Assembly (NCBI RefSeq): GCF_039543545.1
Contig: NZ_BAABJY010000002.1
Span: forward strand, 1 to 64,000
DNA length: 64,000 nt
Reading direction: 5' to 3'
From: Luteimonas vadosa
GTDB taxonomy: Bacteria; Pseudomonadota; Gammaproteobacteria; Xanthomonadales; Xanthomonadaceae
The translations under genes and the position numbers were made by a program. The notes under the pieces were generated by a model. It ran no database searches and was not told where the DNA came from. It was given only the letters and a program-made list of their open reading frames with translations. Numbering within the stretch: the stretch's first letter is position 1; every line of letters begins with the position of its first letter. Shown here piece by piece: positions 32,168 through 41,474 of this stretch.

Positions 32168-33173
32168 CGTTCGCGTCGCGCAACCTGGGCCGGACCCGGG
32201 TGTCGATCAACTCGGCCAGCGGCGCCAGCGCCGGGTACCGCGGCAGCACGGCGTCGAGGTAGGCGAGGAAGCGCGGCGCGTCCTCCAGGTACCGGGGCTT
32301 GCCGTCGCGATGCCGCAGCCGCGCGAAGATGCCCAGCACCTTGAGGTGGCGCTGGACGCCGATCAGGTCCGCGTCTCGGTGGAATCGCTCCAGGTCCGGC
32401 ACCGGCAGCCCGGCGTCCCTTGCGCGCGCGTGGTAGCGCGCGAGCCATCCGTCCACGCGCGACTGCGGCCAGCTTACGAACGCGTCCTTGAACAGGCACA
32501 GCGGGTCGTAGGCAATCGGTCCGCGTACGGCGTCCTGGAAATCCAGCACCGCCGGGCCATCGGCGGCCGGCATCAGGTTGCGCGGCATGAAGTCGCGGTG
32601 GACCAGCACTTGCGCCTGGTCCAGGGCGGCGTCCACCAGCAGGCGATGGATGTCCTCCAGTCGTGCCGCTGCCTCGGGGTCGAGCGTGATGCCGAGGTGC
32701 CTGCCGAGGAACCACTCGTCGAACAGGCGCAGTTCGCGCAGCAGCAGGGCCTCGTCGTAGGCGGGGAACGCATCGTCCACGCGGACCGCCTGCAGCTTGA
32801 GCAGTTGCGTGATCGCCGCATCGAACAGGGCATCGGCGTTGCCGTCGCCGAGGACCTGCAGGTAGGTGTCGCCGCCCAGGTCCTCCAGCAGCAGGAATCC
32901 CTGCACTTCGTCGCGCGCCAGCACGGCCGGGACGCGCACGCCGGCGTCCCCGAGCAGGTCGCGGACGCGCAGCCAGGGCCACACGTCCTCGAGGTCGGGC
33001 GGCGAGTCCATCACGATGCGGGTCGAACCGCCGCCGTAAAGCCGCCAGTAGCTGCGGAAACCGGCATCGGTCGATGCGCGCTCGAGCGAGGCGCCGGGCT
33101 CGCCGGCGGCGGCGCGCGCCCATGCCAGGCGCTGTTCGTGGCGCGGGAGGTCCTGGGGGAGTGGCGTCGGCAT
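32151..33173 (-). CDS. amgK: N-acetylmuramate/N-acetylglucosamine kinase AmgK
   Basis: This 340-residue anomeric sugar kinase has the aminoglycoside-phosphotransferase fold. It has DAGFRSYWRLY near the N-terminus, the catalytic HRDFMPRNLM loop and LDFQDAVRGPIAYD for metal binding. It phosphorylates MurNAc or GlcNAc at C1 in peptidoglycan recycling and feeds MurU encoded next. ATG at 33171-33173. The final five codons and the stop lie inside the inverted-repeat element, so the C-terminus has been altered by insertion; this should not touch the catalytic core. Confidence 0.9.
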   Translation of the reverse strand: MPTPLPQDLPRHEQRLAWARAAAGEPGASLERASTDAGFRSYWRLYGGGSTRIVMDSPPDLEDVWPWLRVRDLLGDAGVRVPAVLARDEVQGFLLLEDLGGDTYLQVLGDGNADALFDAAITQLLKLQAVRVDDAFPAYDEALLLRELRLFDEWFLGRHLGITLDPEAAARLEDIHRLLVDAALDQAQVLVHRDFMPRNLMPAADGPAVLDFQDAVRGPIAYDPLCLFKDAFVSWPQSRVDGWLARYHARARDAGLPVPDLERFHRDADLIGVQRHLKVLGIFARLRHRDGKPRYLEDAPRFLAYLDAVLPRYPALAPLAELIDTRVRPRLRDANEKGSK

Positions 33174-33259
33174 GCGGGTCGCGTTCGAAGGGGTTCGGGT
33201 CTACAGGGTAAACTCCGCCGTATGCTGCGCGCAGGGATCCGCCCCAGGGGGCCAAAAAG

Positions 33260-34678
33260 ATGACCAAGGTCCGGGCGGTCCTGTTGTCCGGGGGATCCGG
33301 TACGCGGCTGTGGCCCTTGTCGCGGGAAGCCTATCCCAAGCAGTTCCTGGCACTGGCCGGTGAGGCCACCATGCTGCAGGACACCTGGACGCGCGTCGCG
33401 GACATCGCCGACGGCCCGCCGATCGTGGTCGCCAACGAAGAGCATCGCTTCCTGGCGGCCGAACAGCTACGGATGGTTGGCGTGGAACGGGCGGCGATCC
33501 TGCTCGAACCGGTCGGCCGGAACACGGCGCCGGCGATCGCCGCAGCGGCCCTGCAGGCGATGGCCGAAGGCGGCGACCCCCTGCTGCTGGTGCTTCCCTC
33601 GGACCACGTGGTCGGCGACCCCGCGGCATTCCGCCAAGCGGTGACCCGGGCCTGCGCGGCAGCGCAAGAGGGCGCGCTGGTCACGTTCGGCATCCGGCCC
33701 GACGCACCCGAAACGGGTTTCGGGTACATCGAGGCCGAGCGCACCGACGAAGACGGGGGTGATGGCATCTTCGGCGTGCGGCGCTTCATCGAGAAGCCGG
33801 ACGCCGCGACCGCGCAGTCCTACCTGGACGACGGCGGCTTCTACTGGAACAGCGGCATGTTCCTGTTCCGCGCATCGCGCTACCTTGCCGAGCTCGGGCG
33901 TTACCGGCCGGACATCGTGGCGGCTGTCCGGGGCGCGTTCGACGCCGCGGAGCGGGACGGCGACTTCCTGCGACTCGACAAGGACGCATTCGCGGCCAGC
34001 CCCTCCGATTCGATCGACTATGCGGTGATGGAGCGAACGGAGCGCGCGATGGTGCTGCCCGTCGACATCGACTGGAACGATGTCGGCTCGTGGTCGGCCC
34101 TGTGGGACGTCAGCGACCAGGACGACAACGGCAACGCAGGCCACGGGGACGTGATCGCGGTCGACTCGCGCAACAGCTTCGTCTGGTCGCGGCGCCTGGT
34201 GGCGCTGGTGGGCGTGGACGACCTGGTCGTCGTCGAAACCGCCGACGCGGTCCTGGTGGCGCACAAGGACCGGGTGCAGCAGGTCAAGGAAGTGGTCGCG
34301 GGACTCAAGGCCGCGGATCGCAGCCATGCGGTGCTGCACCGCGAGGTGCACCGCCCCTGGGGCAGCTACGACTCGGTCGATGTCGGCGACGGCTTCCAGG
34401 TCAAGCGCATCAAGGTCAAGCCCGGTGCCCGGCTCTCGCTCCAGTCGCACCGGCACCGCGCCGAGCACTGGATCGTGGTTCGAGGCACCGCGCGGGTCAC
34501 CCGCGACAACGACGTGTTCGACCTGGTTGCGAACCAGTCGGCCTATATTCCCCTTGGCGCGCGCCACCGGCTGGAGAATCCCGGCGAGGACATGCTCGAA
34601 TTGATCGAAGTGCAGTCCGGCGACTATCTCGGCGAGGACGACATCGTCCGTTACGAGGACGTGTACGGGCGCAGTTGA
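33260..34678 (+). CDS. manC: Mannose-1-P guanylyltransferase / mannose-6-P isomerase
   Basis: This 472-residue bifunctional enzyme provides GDP-mannose for exopolysaccharide or O-antigen. The N-terminal nucleotidyltransferase has LLSGGSGTRLWPLSREAYPK (split at the signature), RNTAPAI, and FIEKP. The C-terminal cupin isomerase has PWGSYDSVDVGDGFQVKRI, SLQSHRHRAEHWIVV and VYGR near the end. It corresponds to XanB/AlgA. ATG at 33260, divergent from amgK. cysD follows 57 bp downstream. Confidence 0.95.
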   Translation: MTKVRAVLLSGGSGTRLWPLSREAYPKQFLALAGEATMLQDTWTRVADIADGPPIVVANEEHRFLAAEQLRMVGVERAAILLEPVGRNTAPAIAAAALQAMAEGGDPLLLVLPSDHVVGDPAAFRQAVTRACAAAQEGALVTFGIRPDAPETGFGYIEAERTDEDGGDGIFGVRRFIEKPDAATAQSYLDDGGFYWNSGMFLFRASRYLAELGRYRPDIVAAVRGAFDAAERDGDFLRLDKDAFAASPSDSIDYAVMERTERAMVLPVDIDWNDVGSWSALWDVSDQDDNGNAGHGDVIAVDSRNSFVWSRRLVALVGVDDLVVVETADAVLVAHKDRVQQVKEVVAGLKAADRSHAVLHREVHRPWGSYDSVDVGDGFQVKRIKVKPGARLSLQSHRHRAEHWIVVRGTARVTRDNDVFDLVANQSAYIPLGARHRLENPGEDMLELIEVQSGDYLGEDDIVRYEDVYGRS

Positions 34679-34735
34679 GGCGGGTCGACGTGCGCGGTCG
34701 CCCACGTGGCACGGGACTCTGCGAAAATGCGGGCC

Positions 34736-35650
34736 ATGGCGAGCGATACGGCATCCGACGACGATCTCGACCGGCTCGAGGCCGAGAGCATCCACATCCT
34801 GCGCGAGGTCGCGGCCGAGTGCCGCAACCCCGTGCTGCTGTACTCCATCGGCAAGGACAGTTCGGTGCTGCTGCACCTGCTGCTCAAGGCGTTCTCGCCG
34901 TCCCGGCCCACCATCCCGCTGGTGCACGTCGATACGACCTGGAAGTTTCGCGAGATGATCGCGTTCCGTGATCGCCGGGCGGCCGAGACCGGCGTCGATC
35001 TGCGGGTGCACGTCAACGCGGATGGAGTCCGTGCCGGCATCGGGCCGCAGACCCACGGGGCCAGCGTCCATACGGAGATCATGAAGACCCAGGCCCTGAA
35101 ACAGGCGCTGGCCGAGGGCGGCTACGACGCGGCCATCGGCGGTGCCCGGAGGGACGAGGAGAAATCCCGGGCCAAGGAGCGTATTTTCTCCTTCCGTGAT
35201 TCGGCGCATCGCTGGGATCCGCGCCGGCAGCGTCCGGAGATCTGGAGTCTGTACAACGCCCGGGTGGCGCGGGGCGAGAGCGTGCGGGTCTTCCCGCTTT
35301 CGAACTGGACCGAGCTGGACGTCTGGCGCTACATCCAGCGCGAGGAGATCCCGGTCGTCCCGCTCTACTTTGCCGCCACCCGTCCGGTGGTGCAGCGCGA
35401 CGGGGTTTGGATCATGGTCGATGACGAGCGTTTCCAGCTGGCGCCGGGCGAAGTCCCGCAGCACCGCCGCGTGCGGTTCCGCACGTTGGGGTGCTATCCG
35501 TTGACGGGCGCGATCGAGTCCGATGCCACCGCCATCGGCGCGGTCATCGCCGAGATGCGTGCGAATGGCCTTTCCGAGCGCTCGGGCCGGCTGATCGACA
35601 AGGCCGAAGGCGACTCGATGGAGAAGAAGAAGCGGGAGGGCTATTTCTGA
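34736..35650 (+). CDS. cysD: Sulfate adenylyltransferase subunit 2
   Basis: This protein of about 304 residues is the small ATP sulfurylase subunit that makes APS from sulfate and ATP with CysN. Markers are LYSIGKDSSVLLHLLLKAF (PP-loop), LVHVDTTWKFREMI, ALAEGGYDAAIGGARRDEEKSRAKERIFSFR (split), and SERSGRLIDK near the C-terminus. In-frame ATGs at 34706, 34727 and 34736 are possible; the last gives the usual family length. It is followed by the cysN-cysC fusion. Confidence 0.95.
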   Translation: MASDTASDDDLDRLEAESIHILREVAAECRNPVLLYSIGKDSSVLLHLLLKAFSPSRPTIPLVHVDTTWKFREMIAFRDRRAAETGVDLRVHVNADGVRAGIGPQTHGASVHTEIMKTQALKQALAEGGYDAAIGGARRDEEKSRAKERIFSFRDSAHRWDPRRQRPEIWSLYNARVARGESVRVFPLSNWTELDVWRYIQREEIPVVPLYFAATRPVVQRDGVWIMVDDERFQLAPGEVPQHRRVRFRTLGCYPLTGAIESDATAIGAVIAEMRANGLSERSGRLIDKAEGDSMEKKKREGYF

Positions 35651-35785
35651 TGGAGTCCTGCCCGCCGGAGATCGTGGCGCGGTTCCGCATCGCCAGTCCG
35701 TCCTGCATCGACGTTTCGCTGCATGGCAGTGGGCCTGGCAGCCCCATGGCAGGTTCGCGGGGAGCGCGCGGGGGAGACAACGAAG

Positions 35786-37618
35786 ATGTCGAACATGCGA
35801 TCTGATTTCCTGCGGGTCGTCGCGTGCGGAAGCGTCGACGACGGGAAGAGCACCCTGATCGGGCGCTTGCTCCACGAGACCGGAAACATCCCGGAAGACG
35901 AGCGCGACGCCCTGGCGCTTGCGAGCGCGAGCCATGGAACCCGCGGCGGCGAAATCGACTATGCCCTGCTGCTGGACGGGCTTGACGCCGAGCGGGAACA
36001 GGGCATCACCATCGACGTCGCGTGGCGGCACTTGCAGACGTCGCGACGTCGCTTCCTCATCGCGGACTGCCCCGGGCATGCGCAGTACACGCGGAACATG
36101 GCCACGGGTGCATCGACCGCCGACATCGCCATCGTCCTCGTCGATGCCACCCGCGGCCTGCTTCCGCAGACGTTCCGCCACACCACGATCGCGGCCCTGT
36201 TCGGGGTAGGCCACGTCCTGCTGGCGGTGAACAAGATGGACCGGGTCGGCTACCGCCAGGATGTGTTCGACCGGCTCGTCGGCGAATATCTGGCGCATGC
36301 GCGGGAAGCGGGCGTCCATTCCGTCACCGCGATCCCCGTTGCCGCCGCCACAGGCGACAACGTCGTGGCGGGATCACGGAACCTGGCTTGGCACGACGGC
36401 CCCACGGTCCTTGAGTACCTCGAAACCGTGGAGGTCGAGCGCGCGCCGGGTCCGATGCGGCTACCGGTGCAGATGGTGCTGCGCGATGGGGGCGGGTCGC
36501 GCTGGCTTGCCGGAGTGCTGGCGTCGGGATCCTTGCGGACCGGCGATGTCGTGCGCGTGGGGCGGGCTGGCACCGAGGTCGGGGTCTCGGCGCTGCGCGT
36601 CGCCGGGGCGGATGCCGCGCTCGCTGGCCAAGGCGATGCCGTCGCCGTTCGCCTCGTCGAGGAAGTCGATGCGGGGCGCGGTGACGTGGTAACCCATGCG
36701 GGGGTGCCCTTGGATTACAGCGACCAGCTGGCGGCCGACCTGTTGTGGTTCGACGACGCGCCCCTGCTGCCCGGTCGGCGCTACCAGCTGAAGTTGGCGA
36801 CGCGCAACGTCGGTGCGCGCGTTGGGGTGCTCAGGCACCGACTGGACCCGGGAAGCCTGCAGCGGCTGGCGGCGAAGAAGCTCGAAAAGCATGAGATTGG
36901 CGAGGTCACCCTCTCGCTGGATGAAGCGATCGCGTACGCGGCCCACGGGCAGGAGCCGGAACTGGGCAGTTTCATCCTCATCGACTCGTTGAGCCGCGCC
37001 ACCGTCGCCTGCGGCATGGTGCGCCATGGCTTGCGGCGCGCGGAAAACCTTCATTGGCAGGCACTGGACGTCGATCGTGACGCCCGTGCGGCGATCAAGG
37101 GCCAGCATCCCCGCTGCGTGTGGTTCACGGGCTTGTCGGGTGCCGGAAAGTCCACGATCGCGAACCTGGTGGAGCGTGGCCTGCTGGAGCGGGGCTGCCA
37201 TACCTACCTGCTCGACGGCGACAACGTCCGCCACGGACTGAATCGCGACCTCGGGTTCACGGATGAGGACCGGGTCGAGAACACGCGCCGGGTGGCCGAA
37301 GTGGCGCGATTGATGACGGATGCCGGCTTGATCGTGCTGGTCAGCTTCATTTCGCCGTTCCGGGCGGAGCGTCGTGCGGCTCGCGGATTGTTCGAACCGG
37401 GTGACTTCCTCGAAGTCTTCGTCGACACGCCCCTGGACGTCGCGGAAGCGCGGGATGCGAAGGGCTTGTACGCCAAGGCCCGGAGGGGTGAGCTGCCCCA
37501 TTTCACCGGCATCGACTCGGCTTACGAGCGGCCGGAAGCGCCGGAGCTGACGCTCGATACCGTGTCGCAATCCGCGCAGGCACTCGCCAAGCGCGTCATC
37601 GCGAGGATCCTGGAGTGA
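35786..37618 (+). CDS. cysNC: Fused sulfate adenylyltransferase subunit 1 / APS kinase
   Basis: This 610-residue bifunctional protein has an N-terminal GTPase (CysN: ACGSVDDGKSTLIGRLL, DCPGHAQYTRNMATGAS, AVNKMD), elongation-factor-like barrels to about residue 435, and then an APS kinase (CysC: WFTGLSGAGKSTIANLVERGL, DGDNVRHGLNRDLGF). Together with CysD it turns sulfate into PAPS. I chose ATG 35786 after GGGGGAGA; the frame is open further upstream. No cysH, cysI or cysJ lies nearby, so PAPS may serve assimilation encoded elsewhere or sulfation. Confidence 0.95.
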   Translation: MSNMRSDFLRVVACGSVDDGKSTLIGRLLHETGNIPEDERDALALASASHGTRGGEIDYALLLDGLDAEREQGITIDVAWRHLQTSRRRFLIADCPGHAQYTRNMATGASTADIAIVLVDATRGLLPQTFRHTTIAALFGVGHVLLAVNKMDRVGYRQDVFDRLVGEYLAHAREAGVHSVTAIPVAAATGDNVVAGSRNLAWHDGPTVLEYLETVEVERAPGPMRLPVQMVLRDGGGSRWLAGVLASGSLRTGDVVRVGRAGTEVGVSALRVAGADAALAGQGDAVAVRLVEEVDAGRGDVVTHAGVPLDYSDQLAADLLWFDDAPLLPGRRYQLKLATRNVGARVGVLRHRLDPGSLQRLAAKKLEKHEIGEVTLSLDEAIAYAAHGQEPELGSFILIDSLSRATVACGMVRHGLRRAENLHWQALDVDRDARAAIKGQHPRCVWFTGLSGAGKSTIANLVERGLLERGCHTYLLDGDNVRHGLNRDLGFTDEDRVENTRRVAEVARLMTDAGLIVLVSFISPFRAERRAARGLFEPGDFLEVFVDTPLDVAEARDAKGLYAKARRGELPHFTGIDSAYERPEAPELTLDTVSQSAQALAKRVIARILE

Positions 37619-37630
37619 GCCACGGATCCT

Positions 37631-37662
37631 GAAAGCCGGCAGCCGGGACTTGCCCGGCTTTC
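37631..37662. terminator. Hairpin between convergent genes
   Basis: GAAAGCCGG (37631-37639) and CCGGCTTTC (37654-37662) form a perfect 9-bp stem with a 14-base loop. It lies between the stops of cysNC (+) and the GlsB-like gene (-), where a bidirectional terminator is expected. There is no long T run, so the call is tentative. Confidence 0.5.
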
Positions 37663-37678
37663 GGCTGGCGCCGACACG

Positions 37679-37960
37679 TCAGGGCAGCCGTCGGCGCTTG
37701 CCGCGGAACAGGCTGACCACCACCAGGATCACGATCGCACCGAGCAGGGCGCCGATGAATCCCGCCGGTTGCCCGGGTTGGTACCAGCCCATCACCTGGC
37801 CGAACCAGCCGGCCAGCAGCGCGCCGGCGATGCCGAGCAGCGTCGTCAGGATGATGCCCATGCGATCCCGGCCCGGCTTGAGCAGGCGCGCCAGGATGCC
37901 GACGACCAGGCCGATGAAGATGATGTAGAGCCAGTTGCTGCTGCCGAACAGGTTTTCCAT
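37679..37960 (-). CDS. GlsB/YeaQ/YmgE-type membrane protein
   Basis: This 93-residue protein has three membrane helices and Gly-rich turns: FIGLVVGILARLLKPG, then GIILTTLLGIAGALLAGWFGQ, and a C-terminal GFIGALLGAIVILVVV followed by a basic tail. This is the pattern of the GlsB/YeaQ/YmgE stress-response family (transglycosylase-associated). The role is unknown beyond association with stress. ATG at 37958-37960. A related gene lies 50 bp upstream. Confidence 0.9.
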   Translation of the reverse strand: MENLFGSSNWLYIIFIGLVVGILARLLKPGRDRMGIILTTLLGIAGALLAGWFGQVMGWYQPGQPAGFIGALLGAIVILVVVSLFRGKRRRLP

Positions 37961-38009
37961 GCGATCCCCTCCGTTGTTGGACTGCGGCCGAGCTTAGCAG
38001 CCCGCCGCC

Positions 38010-38333
38010 TCAGGAATCGGCAGGTTCCGGTTTCCTGCGCAGGAGCCTGCCACCCACGATGGCGACCAGCAGGCTGCCGGCGAACGCGGCCAGGAAGCGC
38101 TTGCCATGGCCGTCGAGCTCGATGCCGAGCCAGCGGCATGCGAAGAACGCCAGCACGGCGCCGGCGATCCCCAGCAGGCTCGACGACAACAGCCCCACCT
38201 TCGCCTCGCGCGTGGTGACGAACCCCGCGAGCAAGCCGGCGAAGATGCCGTACACGACGATCGCCACCCAGCCATCGCCGAGCAGGTCGAACAAGCGCAC
38301 GAACTGGACGATCTGTACCGGGCCGAAATCCAT
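38010..38333 (-). CDS. GlsB/YeaQ-like membrane protein, diverged paralogue
   Basis: This 107-residue protein has the same three-helix plan as the neighbour: VYGIFAGLLAGFVTTRE, LLGIAGAVLAFFACRWLG, and AAFAGSLLVAIVGGRLLRR. It has a longer N-terminus with an extra amphipathic stretch. Probably an old tandem duplicate. ATG at 38331-38333. It is in the same direction as its neighbour, so they are likely expressed together. Confidence 0.8.
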   Translation of the reverse strand: MDFGPVQIVQFVRLFDLLGDGWVAIVVYGIFAGLLAGFVTTREAKVGLLSSSLLGIAGAVLAFFACRWLGIELDGHGKRFLAAFAGSLLVAIVGGRLLRRKPEPADS

Positions 38334-38412
38334 GGTCGTTCCTCTTGGTGCCGGGCCAATCCTTCAAACCTGCTCCGCCTCGACGGAGCCCCGGCGCACC
38401 GGTATCCGGCGG

Positions 38413-39921
38413 TCAGCAGCAGCCGTGGTCCCCGTGGCGCGTACCGCTGTCCGCCGCCACCGCCGCACCCATGGTCTCACCGCGTTCGCTCGCGGCCTGG
38501 TGGTCGGCGATGACCCGGGCCACGCAGGCGGTGACCTTCTTGCCCATCGGGATGTGCAGGAACTCGTTGGGGCCGTGGGCGTTGGAGTGCGGGCCGAGCA
38601 CGCCGGTGATCATGAACTGGGCACCGGGGAACTTCTCGCCGAGCATGCCCATGAAGGGGATCGAGCCGCCTTCGCCCATGTACATCGCGGGCTTGCCGTA
38701 GAACTGCCGGCTGGCGGCGTCGATGGCCTGTTCCAGCCAGGGCACCGTGCTGGGCGCGTTCCAGCCGGTGGCGGCCTTCTCCAGGTCCAGCGCCACCCGG
38801 GCCCCGTTGGGCGGGTCGCGCAGCAAGGTCTCCTTGAGCAGTTCGCCGGCCTGCTTGCCGTCGAGCGTCGGCGGCAGCCGCAGCGACAGCTTCACCGCCG
38901 TATGTGGTCGCAGCACGTTGCCGGCCGAGGCCAGCGGCGGCATGCCGTCCACGCCGGTCACCGAGAGCGCGGGCCGCCAGGTGCGATTGAGCACCAGTTC
39001 GGTCAGGTCCTCGGCCATTGGCGTCATCCCCGGCAGCAGGGGAAACTTGTCGTACACGGCGGTGCCCAACACCTCGGCGCACTTCTGCGCCTGATGGCGT
39101 CGCTCCCCGGGGATGTCGGCATGCAGCCCGTCGAGCAGGATGCGGCCCGTGCCCTCGTCCTCGATCCGCGACAGCAGTTGGCGCAGCAGGCGGAAACTCG
39201 ATGGCACCACGCCGGAGGCGTCGCCGGAATGCACGCCTTCCTTGAGCACCTGGACGGTGAGGTTGCCGCCGGCCAGCCCGCGCAACGAGGTGGTGCACCA
39301 GAGCTGCTCGTAGTTGCCGCAGCCCGAATCCAGGCAGACCACCAGCGACGGCTTGCCGATGCGGTCGGCGAGGTGGTCGACGTAGGCGGGCAGGTCGTAG
39401 CTGCCCGATTCCTCGCAGGCCTCGATCATCACCACGCAACGCGCGTGCGGCACCTTTTGTGCCTGCAGGGCGAGGATCGCCGCGAGCGAGCCGTAGATCG
39501 CATAGCCGTCGTCCGCGCCGCCGCGCCCGTAGAGCTTGTCGTCGCGCAGGACCGGCTTCCAGGGGCCGAGGTCGTCGTCCCACCCGGTCATTTCGGGCTG
39601 CTTGTCGAGATGGCCGTAGAGCAGCACGCAATCGTCGGCGTTGCCGCCGTTGGCGGCCGGGATGTCGATGAAGATCAACGGCGTGCGACCCTCCAGCCGC
39701 ACGACCTCCAGTTCCATGCCGGGGATCGGCTGCTTGCGCGCCCAGCCCTCCATCAGCGTGACCGCATCCTCCATGTAGCCGTGCTCGACCCAGTCCGCGT
39801 CGAACATCGGCGATTTGTTGGGAATGCGTATGTACTCGACCAGCTGCGGGACGATCTCGTCGTCCCATTTGCCGGAAACGTAGTCGTCGACGTGGCGGGT
39901 ATCGACCCGGGAATCATCCAT
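38413..39921 (-). CDS. M20-family dipeptidase/metallopeptidase
   Basis: This protein of about 502 residues has the M20 di-zinc ligands in context: LLYGHLDKQPEM, GRGGADDGYAIYGSLAA, EACEESGSYD, CLDSGCG, and a final HGPNEFLHIPMG. Such enzymes cleave dipeptides and short peptides. The C-terminal HGDHGCC tail is Cys/His-rich. I favour the ATG at 39919-39921; a frame extension to 39951 is possible. No signal peptide, so cytoplasmic. Confidence 0.9.
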   Translation of the reverse strand: MDDSRVDTRHVDDYVSGKWDDEIVPQLVEYIRIPNKSPMFDADWVEHGYMEDAVTLMEGWARKQPIPGMELEVVRLEGRTPLIFIDIPAANGGNADDCVLLYGHLDKQPEMTGWDDDLGPWKPVLRDDKLYGRGGADDGYAIYGSLAAILALQAQKVPHARCVVMIEACEESGSYDLPAYVDHLADRIGKPSLVVCLDSGCGNYEQLWCTTSLRGLAGGNLTVQVLKEGVHSGDASGVVPSSFRLLRQLLSRIEDEGTGRILLDGLHADIPGERRHQAQKCAEVLGTAVYDKFPLLPGMTPMAEDLTELVLNRTWRPALSVTGVDGMPPLASAGNVLRPHTAVKLSLRLPPTLDGKQAGELLKETLLRDPPNGARVALDLEKAATGWNAPSTVPWLEQAIDAASRQFYGKPAMYMGEGGSIPFMGMLGEKFPGAQFMITGVLGPHSNAHGPNEFLHIPMGKKVTACVARVIADHQAASERGETMGAAVAADSGTRHGDHGCC

Positions 39922-40139
39922 GGGAGGGCTCTGGTTCGGGGTTGAACCCATTCTAACGGTCGGGGCGTGTAGGACTTTTCCTACGCCGGGACGCGCCGTT
40001 TCCCGGCTTCGCGTGGGTGGCTCTGGCGATACGGTGGGGCAGTGGGGTCGCGGAGACTGTCCCTGTCGGCGAAATACCTCGTCGTGGCGCCGGCAGGGAA
40101 GTCACCCGAATGGAATCCAACACCCCAAGGAGAGTCACC

Positions 40140-40490
40140 ATGCAATCGCTCAAGACCATCTTCGCCTCGCTGCTGTTGTCCCTGCTGATCGCCGGCTCGG
40201 CGTTCGCCGCGGACAAGGTCAACATCAATACCGCCGACGCCGCCACGCTCGCGGAAGTCCTGGTGAACGTCGGCCCGGCCAAGGCCGAGGCCATCGTCGC
40301 GCACCGCAAGGCCAACGGCGCCTTCAAGAGCGCCGACCAGCTGGCGATGGTCAAGGGCATCGGCCTGAAGACGGTCGAGAAGAACCGCGACCGGATCGTG
40401 GTGGGCTCCGCCGGCCCCGCTCGCCCCGCGGCCAAGCCGGTCGCCGCGAGCCCGGCCAAGGGCGCAACCAACGGCGCGACCAAGCGCTGA
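40140..40490 (+). CDS. Exported helix-hairpin-helix protein (ComEA-like)
   Basis: This 116-residue protein has a signal peptide (cleavage near SAFAADK) and a double helix-hairpin-helix domain (VNINTADAATLAEVLVNVGPAKAEAIVAHRK ... LAMVKGIGLKTVEKNRDRI, split here by about ten residues) typical of ComEA, which binds incoming DNA in the periplasm. A Pro/Ala/Lys-rich tail follows. ATG at 40140 with AAGGAGAG seven bases upstream. In natural transformation it would pull DNA through the outer membrane; other com genes are not in the window. Confidence 0.9.
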   Translation: MQSLKTIFASLLLSLLIAGSAFAADKVNINTADAATLAEVLVNVGPAKAEAIVAHRKANGAFKSADQLAMVKGIGLKTVEKNRDRIVVGSAGPARPAAKPVAASPAKGATNGATKR

Positions 40491-40702
40491 CGCAGTACCG
40501 ATCGCTGCCGGTCGCGCCCGGATGCGCGGCCGGCAGGCGGGAAGCAGGAGGCTTCGCAGGATCGGCAAGGATGCCTGACATGGACGTTTCGCCGCCCGTC
40601 GCCGCACACAGGAAGTGCGGGCGGGCGGCGGCTTCGTGCCTGGGTCGCAGGTAGGGTGTCGTTAAACTGGACGGGTTATTCGAACGTCGAGGCGTCAGCG
40701 GC

Positions 40703-41305
40703 ATGCGGTCCCTGGTCATCCCCGCCAACGAGTACCGACGCAGCCGGTGGCGCAACGGCGCCGGCTGGACGCGGGAGATCCATGCCCGTGGCCCCCGTGG
40801 CGGCGCTGCCGACGGCGGAAGCGACTGGGACTGGCGTCTGTCGATCGCCGAGATCGAGCAGCCGTCGACGTACTCCCGCTTCGACGGCATCGAGCGCGAG
40901 CAGGTGCTGCTCCACGGCAACGGACTGGATCTGCGTTTCAGTGAAGGCACCGGCCGCGCTTTGGAACCTCCGCATGGGCGTTGCCGCTTCAGTGGCGAGC
41001 TCGGCGTCGAAGCGACCCCGGTCGACCAGCTCGCCCATGTCTTCAACCTCATGTGGCGTCGTGATGCCGTCGAGGCGCAACTGTGGCATCGGCCGCTGGT
41101 CGGGCCGATGGTGGTATTCGCGGAGCCGGGCGTGACCTGGATCATGCATTTGATCGCGGGCCAGGCACGCTTCGCAGATGACTCCGGGTTGCCCGGCCTC
41201 TGCGCGGGCGACACGGCACTGCTGGAGTCGGAGTCAGGCCGCCTGCGCCACGTCCTGGACGGCTCGGGCGAAGCGTTGGTGATCCGGATACAGCCGCTCG
41301 AGTGA
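40703..41305 (+). CDS. HutD-family cupin protein
   Basis: This 200-residue protein has the HutD signature: SRWRNGAGWTREIHARG, DWDWRLSIAEIEQPSTYSRFDGIEREQVLL, and VFNLMWRRDAV. HutD family members often sit with histidine-utilisation genes, but none is present here, so this may be a stand-alone family member. The exact function is unknown. ATG at 40703. Confidence 0.85.
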   Translation: MRSLVIPANEYRRSRWRNGAGWTREIHARGPRGGAADGGSDWDWRLSIAEIEQPSTYSRFDGIEREQVLLHGNGLDLRFSEGTGRALEPPHGRCRFSGELGVEATPVDQLAHVFNLMWRRDAVEAQLWHRPLVGPMVVFAEPGVTWIMHLIAGQARFADDSGLPGLCAGDTALLESESGRLRHVLDGSGEALVIRIQPLE

Positions 41306-41474
41306 CGGCGTCCGCTGCCGACGCGCTTTGCGCGGCATGAAGCCCCCGTGTCATGGAAATCCCATCGAGTGCCGGGCGGCAGCACGCGCAGCACCCAGCC
41401 GTGTCGGCTCGACAGGCGAGAGGTGCGACCGCCGGGGCGGCGTGGTGCTGTTCGTTCTGAAAGCCCGCGCCGAC

